64,000 nucleotides of DNA from Campylobacter corcagiensis (GCF_013201645.1 NZ_CP053842.1:1178001-1242000), one strand, 5' to 3'. Positions 45,446-54,834 are shown, numbered from the stretch's first letter. Made by a program: numbers and translations. The notes: generated from the letters alone by a model not told the origin.

Positions 45446-45934
45446 ATGAGAAAAATTCTAAACATATATCTATTTTTATTAGCACTTTTAGTTGGATTAG
45501 AGATCTCAGCTGGAGCATTTGTAGCACCTGTGATATTCTATCCTGATGAGCTTATTGGCAAAGGAGTACTAACTCATTTTCAAAGCGGAATTTTAATGAG
45601 TGAAATCTTTGTAAGATTTAACAATGTTTTGCTTTTTGTCTCAGCCGTTGCTTTTATATATGAAGCAGTAAATTTAGCTAAAAGTAAAAATGAAAGCTTT
45701 AATCTAAGATTTTCAACATTTATGCTAGCTTTTATAAATGCTTTGCTTGCAGCTTCGTTTGTTTTTTACTTCACAGACTACATATTAGAAGCTCAAAAAT
45801 TAGGTCCAGAAGCAACTATAGAAAGTGAAAGCTTTGCTAAGATGCATGGTGCAAGTGAGTGGGTTATGAAGATTATGCTTTTTGCTCAAACTATACTTTT
45901 TTTCATTAGATTTCCAAGAAAAGTTGAGTATTAA
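45446..45934 (+). CDS. DUF4149 family membrane protein
   Basis: A 162-residue protein with four hydrophobic helices (about 5-30, 52-72, 90-110, 138-157). The opening ALLVGLEISAGAFVAPVIFY and the FVRFNNVLLFVSAV segment fit the DUF4149 family, whose function is unknown. ybgC starts five bases after the stop, so the two are cotranscribed. Confidence 0.8.
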   Translation: MRKILNIYLFLLALLVGLEISAGAFVAPVIFYPDELIGKGVLTHFQSGILMSEIFVRFNNVLLFVSAVAFIYEAVNLAKSKNESFNLRFSTFMLAFINALLAASFVFYFTDYILEAQKLGPEATIESESFAKMHGASEWVMKIMLFAQTILFFIRFPRKVEY

Positions 45935-45939
45935 TCTAA

Positions 45940-46317
45940 ATGAAAATACGAGTTTACTACGAAGATACTGATGCTGCTGGCATTGTATATCACGCTAACT
46001 ATATCAAATATTGCGAAAGAGCTAGAAGTGAGCTATTTTTTAGTAACGGTGTAGTAAAATTTAGCCCAAATTCTCACTTTGTAGTTACAAAAATAGAGGC
46101 AAATTTCTTAGCGACTGCATCTTTAGGTGATGTTTTAGAAATCAAAGGGCGGGTTTTAGAACTTAAAAAAGCAAGTGCCGTTATGCTTCAAGAGATCTTT
46201 AAAGATGATAAAAAAATATTTGAAGCTAAGATAAAAGTTGCTTTTGTAGTGGATAAAAAACCAACTAAGATGAGCGATAAAGTTTTAGAATTTATGGAGA
46301 AATTTAAGGAGTTTTGA
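45940..46317 (+). CDS. ybgC: YbgC/FadM-type acyl-CoA thioesterase
   Basis: A 125-residue hotdog-fold thioesterase. It starts KIRVYYEDTDAAGIVYHANYIKYCERARSEL, containing the catalytic Asp of the YEDTDAAGIVYH motif. YbgC acts on short acyl-CoAs or acyl-ACP and associates with the Tol-Pal system in other bacteria, but no tol genes are adjacent here. It overlaps the convergent UDG-like gene by 14 bp. Confidence 0.92.
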   Translation: MKIRVYYEDTDAAGIVYHANYIKYCERARSELFFSNGVVKFSPNSHFVVTKIEANFLATASLGDVLEIKGRVLELKKASAVMLQEIFKDDKKIFEAKIKVAFVVDKKPTKMSDKVLEFMEKFKEF

Positions 46318-46921
46318 TAAACTCTTTAGCTCTTTTTATGCTTTCTATAAATTCATCTTTTTTGCTTGGATTTTTTAAGATATAATCCAAACTGTCAAGT
46401 GGCATAATTAAAGAGTATTTATACTTAAAAAGTGAGCCTTTTAAAGAGTCAAAACTCACACTACTTTTTAAAACCACTCTACTTACTAGCTCACCCATTG
46501 TTAAAATAAGTTTTGGAGATAGCTTTTCTATCTCTTCAAAAAGGTAATCCTTGCACATAGAAACTGAAATTTCATCATAATTTCCATAACATTTAAGCAA
46601 AAAACTATATGAAATTTTATAATTTTTAAAAATTTCATATAAAGTATTACAAAATTTTAGTGTGTTTTTACAGGCTTTTATATCTGCTTTTAAATTTTGA
46701 GTCTCATTTGGGCTTTTAAAAATAACCATAATATCAGCACTTTTTGAGCTTAAAATAAGCGGTGTTTTTCTACTTTTAGATAAAGAGCATAACTCACAAC
46801 TTTTAACACATCTATTTAAAGAGTCTAAATCCATAAAAAAACTAGAATTCTTAAGAGAAATTTCATCTATAAATTTATACCCCATTGCTTTATGAAAATA
46901 AAGATTTTTAAGACTACTCAA
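46304..46921 (-). CDS. Degenerate family 4 uracil-DNA glycosylase-like Fe-S protein
   Basis: The 205-residue protein keeps the four-cysteine pattern of [4Fe-4S] family 4 UDGs: C42-x2-C45 in CELCSLSKSR, C111 in LLKCYGN and C123 in SMCKDYL. The LSPKLILTMGELVSRVVL strand is also kept. However, the catalytic GEAPG-type loop reads IMVIFKSPNET, and the HPS motif near the end is not recognisable. It may have lost glycosylase activity or changed substrate. It overlaps prmC by 4 bp. The function is unproven. Confidence 0.7.
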   Translation of the reverse strand: MSSLKNLYFHKAMGYKFIDEISLKNSSFFMDLDSLNRCVKSCELCSLSKSRKTPLILSSKSADIMVIFKSPNETQNLKADIKACKNTLKFCNTLYEIFKNYKISYSFLLKCYGNYDEISVSMCKDYLFEEIEKLSPKLILTMGELVSRVVLKSSVSFDSLKGSLFKYKYSLIMPLDSLDYILKNPSKKDEFIESIKRAKEFIKTP

Positions 46922-47715
46922 AGAAAAAGCCTCTGTGCTACAAAACCCCTATCAAAGCCAGCTAAGTCCTTATAAAAAGTATAACTAAAGCCATTTTTTT
47001 TAAGCTCTTTTTCTAGAGAATTTTTTTGATCATATCCCATTTCGCAAGCTAAAATTTTTGTTTTATCTTTTGCTAAAGCAATAATTTGTTTTAAAATTTC
47101 ATCTCCTTTTTCACCACCAAAAAGAGCTAAACTTGGCTCATTTCTTACCCATTTATCAAGTTTGTAGCTATTTTTTATATATGGTGGATTTGAGACGATT
47201 ATATCGAAATTCTCGCTAAGTCCATCAATCAAAGATGTATGATAAAATTTAATATCAAGATTATATTTACTAGCGTTAAATTTCGCTATTTTTAGTGCTT
47301 TTTCACTTATATCAGTTGCAACTATTTTTGCTTTTGGCAAATTTAGCTTTAGCATTATGCTAATTATCCCACTACCAACGCCAATCTCACAAATTTTAGG
47401 ATTTTCAAATCTTTTTGCTATATCTATAACTTTACTAACTAAAATTTCAGTCTCAAAGCGTGGAATTAAGACATTTTGATCTACCTTAAATTCCTTATCC
47501 ATAAAAGTCGCACTACCTGTTATATACTCAAGTGCAACTCCTGCTTTGTAAAGTTTTACATTTGTAAAATATGCACTATCTTTTTTAAGTTCATCATTTA
47601 ATGCAAGTAAAAGCTCATTTGTAGTAACTTTAAGATGAAATTTCATAAGCTCTCTAGCTACGAATTTACTCTCGCACTCCTTAGATGCAAGAGCTATAGC
47701 CTCAGCGACCTTCAA
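46918..47715 (-). CDS. prmC: Peptide chain release factor N5-glutamine methyltransferase PrmC
   Basis: PrmC (HemK) methylates the GGQ glutamine of RF1 and RF2. The 265-residue protein has the helical N-terminal domain, VLIPRFETEILV, the SAM motif ICEIGVGSGIISIML and the substrate-binding NPPY in IIVSNPPYIKN. The usual length is about 270-280. It overlaps the upstream M48 protease gene by 14 bp, forming a three-gene unit with the UDG-like gene. Confidence 0.95.
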   Translation of the reverse strand: MKVAEAIALASKECESKFVARELMKFHLKVTTNELLLALNDELKKDSAYFTNVKLYKAGVALEYITGSATFMDKEFKVDQNVLIPRFETEILVSKVIDIAKRFENPKICEIGVGSGIISIMLKLNLPKAKIVATDISEKALKIAKFNASKYNLDIKFYHTSLIDGLSENFDIIVSNPPYIKNSYKLDKWVRNEPSLALFGGEKGDEILKQIIALAKDKTKILACEMGYDQKNSLEKELKKNGFSYTFYKDLAGFDRGFVAQRLFL

Positions 47716-48901
47716 GTTCTTCTATCCTTTCAAAAAGTGTTGGATGAGAGTGATAAATAGCTGAGTAGAGCTTATGTGATTTAGGAAAAGCTTTGTTTTC
47801 GCTTCCAAGTTTTTTAAGTGCTGATACCATATCTTCGCTATTTTGAATATCTGCACCATGCTTGTCAGCTGCAAATTCTTTTTTCCTACTTAAAGTTGAT
47901 AAAACTGGAGTAGCGATAAATCCTAAAAGAGTTGATAAAATCATAAGCATCACAATAATTGAGCCACTACTTTTTGCCACTCCAACTGCTTGAAAAACTG
48001 AAGTTGGTAGATTTCCAAATATAAAAAACATCATAAATATCATAACAGCTGAATATAGTAAATTTCGCTTTATATCGCCGTGTTTAAAATGCCCTAGTTC
48101 ATGCCCAAGAACAGCTAAAATTTCACCACGACTAAGCTTTTTAATAAGTGTGTCAAAAAGTACTACTCTTTTTGAGCTTCCAAGCCCACCAAAATAAGCA
48201 TTTAAACGGTTATCTCTTTTACTAGCATCTATTGTAAAAATTCCACTACTTTTAAACCCACACTCATTTAAAAGTCTCTCAATATCACCCCTTAAATCAT
48301 CATCTTCCAAAGGGCTCATTTTGTTAAACATAGGAGCTATAAGAGTTGGATATAAAAAATTTATAGCTAAAACTATGATAAAACTTAAAATTCCAGCCCA
48401 AATCCACCAAGAACTGCCTAAAAAATTGACACATAAAATAAGTAGCCAAACCATAATTGATCCAGCAATAAGCGTTATAACAAGGGTTTTTAAAGTATCA
48501 ATTATAAATATTTTTACAGTCATATTTGAAAAGCCAAATTTCTTATCTTTTACAAATTTAGAGTAAATTTCAAGTGGTAAACTAAGAAGTGAATTTATCA
48601 AAATAAAGCTCATCACAAAAGCTAAATTTTCTAAAACAGTGCCATTTACAACTATATTTTGATATAGAAATTTAAGCCCAAAACCTAACCAAAAAACAAC
48701 TACAAAAAAGTCATAAACCACGCTAAAAGCCTTGAATTTATGATTTTCTATCCCAATGGCTGCAGCTTTTTTATACTCACTTTCATCTAAAACAACAGCT
48801 TTATTTTTAGCTTCAGTCTTAATAAAATTTAACTCTAAAATTTCTAAATAAATTTGAACCAAAGAGTAGAGTAAAAAAGCCGTTATTAATACACATAACA
48901 T
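47702..48901 (-). CDS. M48 family membrane zinc metallopeptidase (Ste24-like)
   Basis: A 399-residue Ste24/CAAX-protease-type enzyme with about seven membrane helices. The zinc site is complete: HELGH within LAVLGHELGHFKHGD, and the third ligand glutamate in KKEFAADKHGAD. SKRDNRLNAYFGGLGSSKRVVLFDTL is the conserved strand region before the zinc helix. It is larger than HtpX (about 290 residues) and matches the longer Ste24 form. In bacteria it is thought to act in membrane protein quality control. Confidence 0.9.
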   Translation of the reverse strand: MLCVLITAFLLYSLVQIYLEILELNFIKTEAKNKAVVLDESEYKKAAAIGIENHKFKAFSVVYDFFVVVFWLGFGLKFLYQNIVVNGTVLENLAFVMSFILINSLLSLPLEIYSKFVKDKKFGFSNMTVKIFIIDTLKTLVITLIAGSIMVWLLILCVNFLGSSWWIWAGILSFIIVLAINFLYPTLIAPMFNKMSPLEDDDLRGDIERLLNECGFKSSGIFTIDASKRDNRLNAYFGGLGSSKRVVLFDTLIKKLSRGEILAVLGHELGHFKHGDIKRNLLYSAVMIFMMFFIFGNLPTSVFQAVGVAKSSGSIIVMLMILSTLLGFIATPVLSTLSRKKEFAADKHGADIQNSEDMVSALKKLGSENKAFPKSHKLYSAIYHSHPTLFERIEELEGR

Positions 48902-49016
48902 ATATAATCCTTATAAATTTTAACTCAAAATTGTATAAGATAAATCTTAATATAAGCTAAATTTAAAAGATATTTTGGCATACTTATAGGTTTAGATCAA
49001 TTCTATAGAGACTGTT

Positions 49017-50702
49017 ATGAAAAAAATTTTTATTATTTTAGCATTTAGCGGATTGCTTTTTGCTAATGATTCAGCCAAAAATGCTGAAATTTACGGCTTT
49101 TTTACCCTTATTCCACCATTTGTTGCTATTATTTTAGCTTTTATAACAAAAGATGTTATTTTATCACTTTTTATAGGGGTTTTTAGTGGCTCTTATATGC
49201 TAAGCATGGTAAATAATGGAATACTAAAATCCTTTGCTACAGGCTTTGTAGATTTAACATCTAAAGTTATAAACTCAATGGCAGATCCTTGGAATGCTGG
49301 AATTATGCTTCAGGTTTTATGTATCGGTGGTGTTGTTGCTCTTATTACGAAAATGGGTGGTACAAGAGCTCTTGCTATTTGGCTATCAAAAAAGGCAAAA
49401 AGTGCAGCTTCCACTCAAGTTGCAACTTGGATTATGGGGCTATTTATATTTTTTGATGATTATGCAAATTCTTTAATCGTTGGACCAGTTATGCGTCCAG
49501 TAACAGATAAATATAAAATTTCAAGAGAAAAACTTGCTTTTATTATAGACGCAACTGCTGCGCCGATTGCTGGAATTGCTATAATATCAACATGGATAGG
49601 ATATGAACTTTCAGTTATAAAATCAGCTTATGAGATAATTGGACAAACTGATATAAATCCTTTTGCTATATTTGTAGAAACAATACCATATAGGTTTTAC
49701 AATATCTTTATGCTTGTTTTTGTTATCGCTACAGCTTTAATGAACCGTGAATTTGGACCGATGTATCAAGCTGAAATTCGTGCTAGAAAAGAGGGAATTG
49801 TTAAATCAAAAAATGATATCAGCATAAGCAGGGAAAATGCTCTATTGCTTCCTGATGAGAGCGTAAAACTACAAGCTTCAAACGCTGTTGTGCCTATTCT
49901 TACACTTATAATAGCTTCAATTGTAGGCTTTTATCTAAACGGACTTGGGGCATTAGAAGGCGACACACTTACTAAGGTAAAACAAAATCCACTATCATTT
50001 TTTGCTTTAAGGGAGACATTTGGTCAAGCAGATGCATCTGTTGTTATATTTCAAGCTGCTCTTTTTGCCACAGTAGTAGCAATTTTTATGGGAGTAAAAC
50101 GCAAAATTTTTAGCACAAAAGATGCTATTCAAGTTTGGCTTGAGGGGTGGAGAACTATGCTTATAACTATAGTTATTCTACTTTTAGCGTGGAGTTTAAG
50201 CAGTGTTATAAAAGAACTTGGAACATCAACTTACCTTGTGCATCTTCTATCAAATCAAGTTCCACTTATTGCTCTACCTGCTATTATATTTGTTCTTGGT
50301 GGTTTTATATCGTTTTCAACTGGGACAAGCTATGGAACAATGGGAATTTTAATGCCTTTAGTTGTGCCTTTAGCTTATGCTGTTGGTGGAGTAAATGGCT
50401 TAGAAGGTTCTGGTCTTCACAACTATATGATAATGTCAATTGGATCTGTCTTAACAGGGGCAATATTTGGAGATCACTGCTCACCGATAAGTGATACCAC
50501 AATCCTTTCATCAATGGGTGCAGGTTGTGAGCATTTAGACCATGTATCAACCCAAATGCCATACTCTTTTGCAGTTGGAGTAGCGACAATAGTACTAGGA
50601 TATATTCCAGTGGCTTTAGGGCTAAATGTTTGGATAGCACTTCTAGTTGGTTGTGTAGGAATGTTTGCAATACTAAAGATAGTAGGGAAAAAGGTTGAGT
50701 AA
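49017..50702 (+). CDS. NhaC-family Na+/H+ antiporter
   Basis: A 561-residue transporter with a signal-like first helix and about 12 further helices. It shows IFFDDYANSLIVGPVMRPVTDKYKISREKLAFIIDATAAPIAGIAIISTWIG and FSTGTSYGTMGILMPLVVPLAYAVGG, both typical of the NhaC family, with GDHCSPISDTTILSSMGAG near the end. It probably exchanges Na+ and H+ or an organic ion pair, but the substrate is not settled by sequence. The ribosome-binding site is weak. The stop codon lies in a bidirectional terminator stem. Confidence 0.87.
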   Translation: MKKIFIILAFSGLLFANDSAKNAEIYGFFTLIPPFVAIILAFITKDVILSLFIGVFSGSYMLSMVNNGILKSFATGFVDLTSKVINSMADPWNAGIMLQVLCIGGVVALITKMGGTRALAIWLSKKAKSAASTQVATWIMGLFIFFDDYANSLIVGPVMRPVTDKYKISREKLAFIIDATAAPIAGIAIISTWIGYELSVIKSAYEIIGQTDINPFAIFVETIPYRFYNIFMLVFVIATALMNREFGPMYQAEIRARKEGIVKSKNDISISRENALLLPDESVKLQASNAVVPILTLIIASIVGFYLNGLGALEGDTLTKVKQNPLSFFALRETFGQADASVVIFQAALFATVVAIFMGVKRKIFSTKDAIQVWLEGWRTMLITIVILLLAWSLSSVIKELGTSTYLVHLLSNQVPLIALPAIIFVLGGFISFSTGTSYGTMGILMPLVVPLAYAVGGVNGLEGSGLHNYMIMSIGSVLTGAIFGDHCSPISDTTILSSMGAGCEHLDHVSTQMPYSFAVGVATIVLGYIPVALGLNVWIALLVGCVGMFAILKIVGKKVE

Positions 50703-50723
50703 ATAGCTAAACAGCTATTTACT
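50698..50723. terminator. Bidirectional terminator between NhaC and ABC-F genes
   Basis: AGTAAATAGCT and AGCTATTTACT form an 11-bp perfect stem with a 4-base loop. The NhaC stop (50700-50702) and the first base of the ABC-F stop lie in the stem, so it serves both convergent genes. Confidence 0.75.
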
Positions 50724-52666
50724 TAGTTCTCTAAACTCTCACTTATAGCTAAGACTTCAAAGTATTCATTTTCCATATGTAAAAGGTCACCTTTTTTTTC
50801 TTCAAGCTCTTCAAAAAGATCTTGTATACTCATAGTCTGATAAATTTCAGGATCTGATAAAGCACTATTTAACCACTTTATGCGATCTTCTAGAGCTTGT
50901 ATTAAAGCTGGATACTCTTCTAAAATTTTACTTTGTTTATAGCTTAGCTTTTTAGTTACAGTTTTATCTTTGGTTTTAGAATTTTCTAAAGAGCTAGAAA
51001 TTTCTTTTTGTATCAAATCAAGCTCTTCTATCTCATCTTCATACTCTAAATACTCACTATATGGCATATAAGTTTGATTTATATGACCACCTTCTTCAAA
51101 TATCCAAAGCTTATTTGTTATCTTATCAACAAAATATCTATCATGACTTACAATAATAACTGCACCATTAAAGCTTAGTAGGTACTCTTCAAGGATATTT
51201 ATAGTAGCTATATCAAGATCGTTTGTTGGCTCATCTAAAATCAAACAATCATACTCCTTAGTAAAAAGCTTTGCTAAAGCTAAACGGTTTTTCTCACCAC
51301 CACTTAAAGTTGCTACTGGTTTACCTAAAAACTCCTTAGGAAAAAGAAAATTTTTAAGGTATCCATAAACATGCATATAGTGACCTCTAACCGTAATATG
51401 ATCACCTCCATTTGGACAAAATATCTCAATCAAACTTTTATCGTCGCTAATTCCTTCGCGCATCTGATCAAAATATCCTATACTAACATCTCCTTTTTTA
51501 ATTATCCCCTCATCAGGAGTTAATTTGCCAAGTAAAATTTTAAGAAGTGTGCTTTTTCCGCTACCATTTTTACCAACTATTCCGATTCGCTCACCTTGCA
51601 AAACTCTAGCATTAAAGCCCTTAAATAAGACCTTTTGCCCCATTGATTTACCTAAATTTATAGCCTCAAAAAGCATCTTTTGGCGATTACCAGCAAATGA
51701 AGAATTTGAAAAGCTAGTGTTTGCACGTTCTAATTCAAGCTTTACTTTTCTGATTATTCCAGGATTTGTTTTTGCCTCTTCTCTCATAGCAAAAACACGC
51801 TGTTTTCTACCTTCATTTCGCTTAAGTCTAGCTTTAACGCCACGCCTTAACCACTCCTCTTCACGCTTTAAATTTTTAACTAAAGTCTCATGAGTTTTTA
51901 CCATGCTAGCAAGCATCTCTTGCTTTTTTTCTAAATAATATGAGTAGCCACCAGCAAAATTTGTAAGTTTACCATCATCTATTTCAACGCTTCTAGTCGC
52001 AATTTTTTCTATAAAATATCTATCATGGCTTATAAAAACAACAGTTTGTGAGCTTGATAAAATAAGCTCTTCAAGAAATTTAACCATATAAACATCAAGG
52101 TGGTTAGTTGGCTCATCAAGCAAAAGCACATCTGGTTTTTTTAAGATTAGTCCGCCAAGTGCTACGCGTCTTATCTCTCCACCACTTAAACTAGCAACCG
52201 ATCTATCTTTAAATTCATCTAATCCAAAATGCTCAACAACTTGCTTAATTTTATTATCTATATTCCAACCATCTTTGCTTTCTATATACTTTATAAGGTC
52301 ATTTTGTTTTTTGATAAGCTCGGGATTTTCTGGGTCATTAGCTAAGAGATCTAATGTTTTTTCATAATCACTTAAAGCTTCATAAATCTCACTAAGCTGA
52401 AATTTGATAGCATCTAAAACGCTAAATTTAGGATCAAAGCTAGGATTTTGATCAAGCATTTGGACATTTATACCATTTTGGACAATAACCCTTCCATCAT
52501 CAGGCTTTATTACGCCATTTACTGTTTTCATAAGCGTAGACTTTCCACCACCATTTTTACCAATGATAGCGATACGCTCCTTTTCATTTATACTAAAATT
52601 TATAGAATCTAAAATAGTATTAATGCCAAATTTTTTTGTAACATCAACCAAATCAATTAGAGCCAA
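50723..52666 (-). CDS. ABC-F family ATPase (Uup-like)
   Basis: A soluble tandem-ABC protein of about 647 residues without membrane helices. It has two complete nucleotide-binding domains (GKNGGGKST and GKNGSGKST Walker A; LSGGEIRR and LSGGEKNR signatures; LLDEPTNHLD and LDEPTNDLD). The interdomain linker from about 240 to 315 is rich in basic residues (LKREEEWLRRGVKARLKRNEGRK). A coiled-coil C-terminal extension fits Uup. Such proteins act on the ribosome or on DNA transactions. The frame opens at GTG 52675, but I favour the TTG at 52666 because TAGG lies eight bases before it. Confidence 0.88.
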   Translation of the reverse strand: MALIDLVDVTKKFGINTILDSINFSINEKERIAIIGKNGGGKSTLMKTVNGVIKPDDGRVIVQNGINVQMLDQNPSFDPKFSVLDAIKFQLSEIYEALSDYEKTLDLLANDPENPELIKKQNDLIKYIESKDGWNIDNKIKQVVEHFGLDEFKDRSVASLSGGEIRRVALGGLILKKPDVLLLDEPTNHLDVYMVKFLEELILSSSQTVVFISHDRYFIEKIATRSVEIDDGKLTNFAGGYSYYLEKKQEMLASMVKTHETLVKNLKREEEWLRRGVKARLKRNEGRKQRVFAMREEAKTNPGIIRKVKLELERANTSFSNSSFAGNRQKMLFEAINLGKSMGQKVLFKGFNARVLQGERIGIVGKNGSGKSTLLKILLGKLTPDEGIIKKGDVSIGYFDQMREGISDDKSLIEIFCPNGGDHITVRGHYMHVYGYLKNFLFPKEFLGKPVATLSGGEKNRLALAKLFTKEYDCLILDEPTNDLDIATINILEEYLLSFNGAVIIVSHDRYFVDKITNKLWIFEEGGHINQTYMPYSEYLEYEDEIEELDLIQKEISSSLENSKTKDKTVTKKLSYKQSKILEEYPALIQALEDRIKWLNSALSDPEIYQTMSIQDLFEELEEKKGDLLHMENEYFEVLAISESLEN

Positions 52667-52719
52667 ACTTAGCACCTATTTTGAATTTTGTCAAATTTCT
52701 ACCTTTATCTTTTCGCGTA

Positions 52720-52725
52720 ATTATA
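52720..52725 (-). promoter_or_regulatory. -10 of the ABC-F gene
   Basis: TATAAT in GCTATAATTACG read on the minus strand, about 53 bases upstream of the chosen start. Confidence 0.4.
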
Positions 52726-52790
52726 GCGTTTTTTTATAAGAAAAAGCTTAGTATTGTTATTGAAGTTATAACAAAATTTTAATCCATCTT

Positions 52791-53597
52791 CTAAAAGTTA
52801 AAAAACTTGCTACTTGTGAAAGTATCTACATTATCATATATAAATTTTAAAAATTTTTCGCTATTTTTATTACCTTCTGGATATATAAAATATGTATAGT
52901 TTTTAAGAGGATAACTCTCATCTTCAGGGCTATAAATTTTACCATTTATAACTATATTTGCATTTTTTAAACCAGTAGCATTTGCATCAAGATAGCCCAC
53001 ATACCCTATAGAATTTGGTGTTTTATCTATAAATTTAGCAAGTTCTGGTCCGCCTTTTTTACCAACGCCAACTTTAAAATCCATATATTCACCAAAGCCT
53101 AGCATCCAAGAATTAGAGTTTTGCTGTAAGAATTTAGTAAAATTTAGAGTGGTTCCAGAACCATCATATCTATGAAATATATTAATTTTTTCATGAACAA
53201 GTTCTAAATCTGGGTTTGCTTTTTTTATTAAATCATCATCCCAAAATTTTATCTCTCCTTGATAAATCATAGATATAATCTCAGGAGTTAAATTTAACTT
53301 ACTAACTCCATCTAAGTTATAAGATATAGCTATATTTCCACTAAGAAGTGGTTTTGTTATGCAATTTTCATAAGTTGAGTTTATGTCACTGACTGCAAAA
53401 TCAGATTTTTTAAGCATAAGCTGTTTGATAGCACCAAGAGAGCCTATAGACTTATACTCAACTCTATTTCCTGTGCTACTTTCAAAAGATTTTGTAGCTT
53501 CATTTATAAGCATATCTGAAAATGTTCCACCATAGCCAACAATACTCCTACTAAAACATAGTGAAAAACATAGTGATATTAGTAAAACTCTAATCAA
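52791..53597 (-). CDS. Second PstS-like phosphate-binding protein
   Basis: A 268-residue exported protein (TTG start, signal peptide to about residue 16) of the PBP-like phosphate-binding family. It shows VGYGGTFSDMLINEATKSF at the mature start, SIGSLGAIKQLMLKKSDFAVSD and FHRYDGSGTTLNFTKFL, the phosphate-site loop with the SGTT motif. A PNSIGYVGYLDA block follows, parallel to PNSIGYIEFAY of the main PstS. It is about 70 residues shorter than PstS at 56669. It lies three bases after the nucleotidyltransferase gene, apparently as the last gene of the pst operon. Confidence 0.85.
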   Translation of the reverse strand: MIRVLLISLCFSLCFSRSIVGYGGTFSDMLINEATKSFESSTGNRVEYKSIGSLGAIKQLMLKKSDFAVSDINSTYENCITKPLLSGNIAISYNLDGVSKLNLTPEIISMIYQGEIKFWDDDLIKKANPDLELVHEKINIFHRYDGSGTTLNFTKFLQQNSNSWMLGFGEYMDFKVGVGKKGGPELAKFIDKTPNSIGYVGYLDANATGLKNANIVINGKIYSPEDESYPLKNYTYFIYPEGNKNSEKFLKFIYDNVDTFTSSKFFNF

Positions 53598-53600
53598 ACC

Positions 53601-54014
53601 CTATCCCCTAAATAGATCCATCATAAGTCTTTTAAAAGCCTCAAATTTACTTATCTCAGGCTTTGCATCTTCTTTTTCTTCTTTAGTATAGACTCTAATT
53701 GCATTTGAAAAAGCAGAAGTATAAAAAACATCTTTCATCAAAAGTTTTTGATTTATATTTTCCCTAGTGTCAACAAAAAGATCGACTTCTATATCGTACT
53801 TGCGCGCAAATTCATTAAGATCATTTCTAAGATCAACTATCTTTTTATGCGTATTTTTTTTAAATTTCTTTTTGACAACAAATACATCAACATCGCTACT
53901 TTTTGTTGGACTTCCAAAAACATAGCTACCAAATATCCAAATTTCCATTGGCTTTATATTCATCAGGGTAGCTATTAGTTCATCTTCAATATCTTTTGGT
54001 AACTTACTTCTCAT
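53601..54014 (-). CDS. Minimal nucleotidyltransferase (pol-beta superfamily, MNT type)
   Basis: A 137-residue MNT-type nucleotidyltransferase. The motif FGSYVFGSPTKSSDVDVFVV has G29-S30 and the metal-binding D41 and D43, and the third carboxylate is D78 in IEVDLFV, so the active site is complete. Such domains often pair with HEPN proteins as toxin-antitoxin systems. No HEPN gene is adjacent. Instead it sits between pstB (34 bp upstream) and a second pstS (3 bp downstream), on the same strand. Its target is unknown. Confidence 0.82.
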   Translation of the reverse strand: MRSKLPKDIEDELIATLMNIKPMEIWIFGSYVFGSPTKSSDVDVFVVKKKFKKNTHKKIVDLRNDLNEFARKYDIEVDLFVDTRENINQKLLMKDVFYTSAFSNAIRVYTKEEKEDAKPEISKFEAFKRLMMDLFRG

Positions 54015-54048
54015 CAGCTAATTTTAGCATAAAAAAATAAACTACTAA

Positions 54049-54834
54049 TCACCCAAATTTACCACCAACATACTCTTGTAAAAGCTTCTCTCTTGGTGCT
54101 TCAAAAATCTGCTTTGTCTCACCAAATTCAACCAAATCACCTAGATACATAAAAGCTGTATAATCACTTATTCTTGTAGCTTGTTGCATATTGTGAGTAA
54201 CTATTACGATAGTATAATCCTTTTTTAAAGTATTAATAAGCTCTTCAATAGCTACTGTTGATATTGGATCAAGTGCTGAAGTTGGCTCATCAAATAGCAA
54301 AATATCAGGCTGAACTGCAATAGCCCTAGCGATACAAAGTCTTTGTCTTTGTCCGCCTGATAAACCACCAGCATCATCATTTAGTCTATCTTTGACCTCT
54401 TCCCAAATATTTGCACCCCTTAAAGATCTCTCAACTATTTCATTAAGCTTTGCTTTATCTTTAATACCCTGAAGCTTTAAGCCATACTCGACATTATCTT
54501 TAATGCTCATTGGAAAAGCCGTAGGTTGTTGAAAAATCATACCTATTTTTATTCTTAAATCAATTAAATCAACCTTTGGATCGAGAATGTTTTGCCCATT
54601 AAATAAAATCTCACCCTCATATCTATTTCCAGGATAAAGGTCGTGAATTCTATTTATCGATCTAAGAAGAGTTGATTTACCACAACCTGATGGTCCAATA
54701 AGTGCTGTGACTTTGTTCTCAGCAATTGGTAAATTTACTTTATTTAAATTTGCCTTAGAACTTCCATTATACCAAAATGAAAAGTCTTTTATCTCTAAAG
54801 CTTGTCTATCTTCTATCTTAGTTATAGTTGCCAT
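54049..54834 (-). CDS. pstB: Phosphate ABC transporter ATP-binding protein PstB
   Basis: PstB powers high-affinity phosphate import. The 261 residues show Walker [10 protein letters not shown] (47-55), [11 protein letters not shown] in the Q loop, [28 protein letters not shown] and the H-loop [14 protein letters not shown] and [22 protein letters not shown] are diagnostic of PstB. It follows pstA by 11 bp. No phoU gene is seen in this operon. Confidence 0.97.
   Translation of the reverse strand: MATITKIEDRQALEIKDFSFWYNGSSKANLNKVNLPIAENKVTALIGPSGCGKSTLLRSINRIHDLYPGNRYEGEILFNGQNILDPKVDLIDLRIKIGMIFQQPTAFPMSIKDNVEYGLKLQGIKDKAKLNEIVERSLRGANIWEEVKDRLNDDAGGLSGGQRQRLCIARAIAVQPDILLFDEPTSALDPISTVAIEELINTLKKDYTIVIVTHNMQQATRISDYTAFMYLGDLVEFGETKQIFEAPREKLLQEYVGGKFG

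Noticed and set aside
48961-49016. Sigma-54 promoter suggested by TTGGCATACTTATAG before NhaC
   Set aside because: The -12 TTGC half is missing at the required distance, so it is not a sigma-54 site.
53601-54014. MNT gene as half of a toxin-antitoxin pair
   Set aside because: No HEPN or other toxin gene lies next to it. The neighbours are pstB and pstS2.
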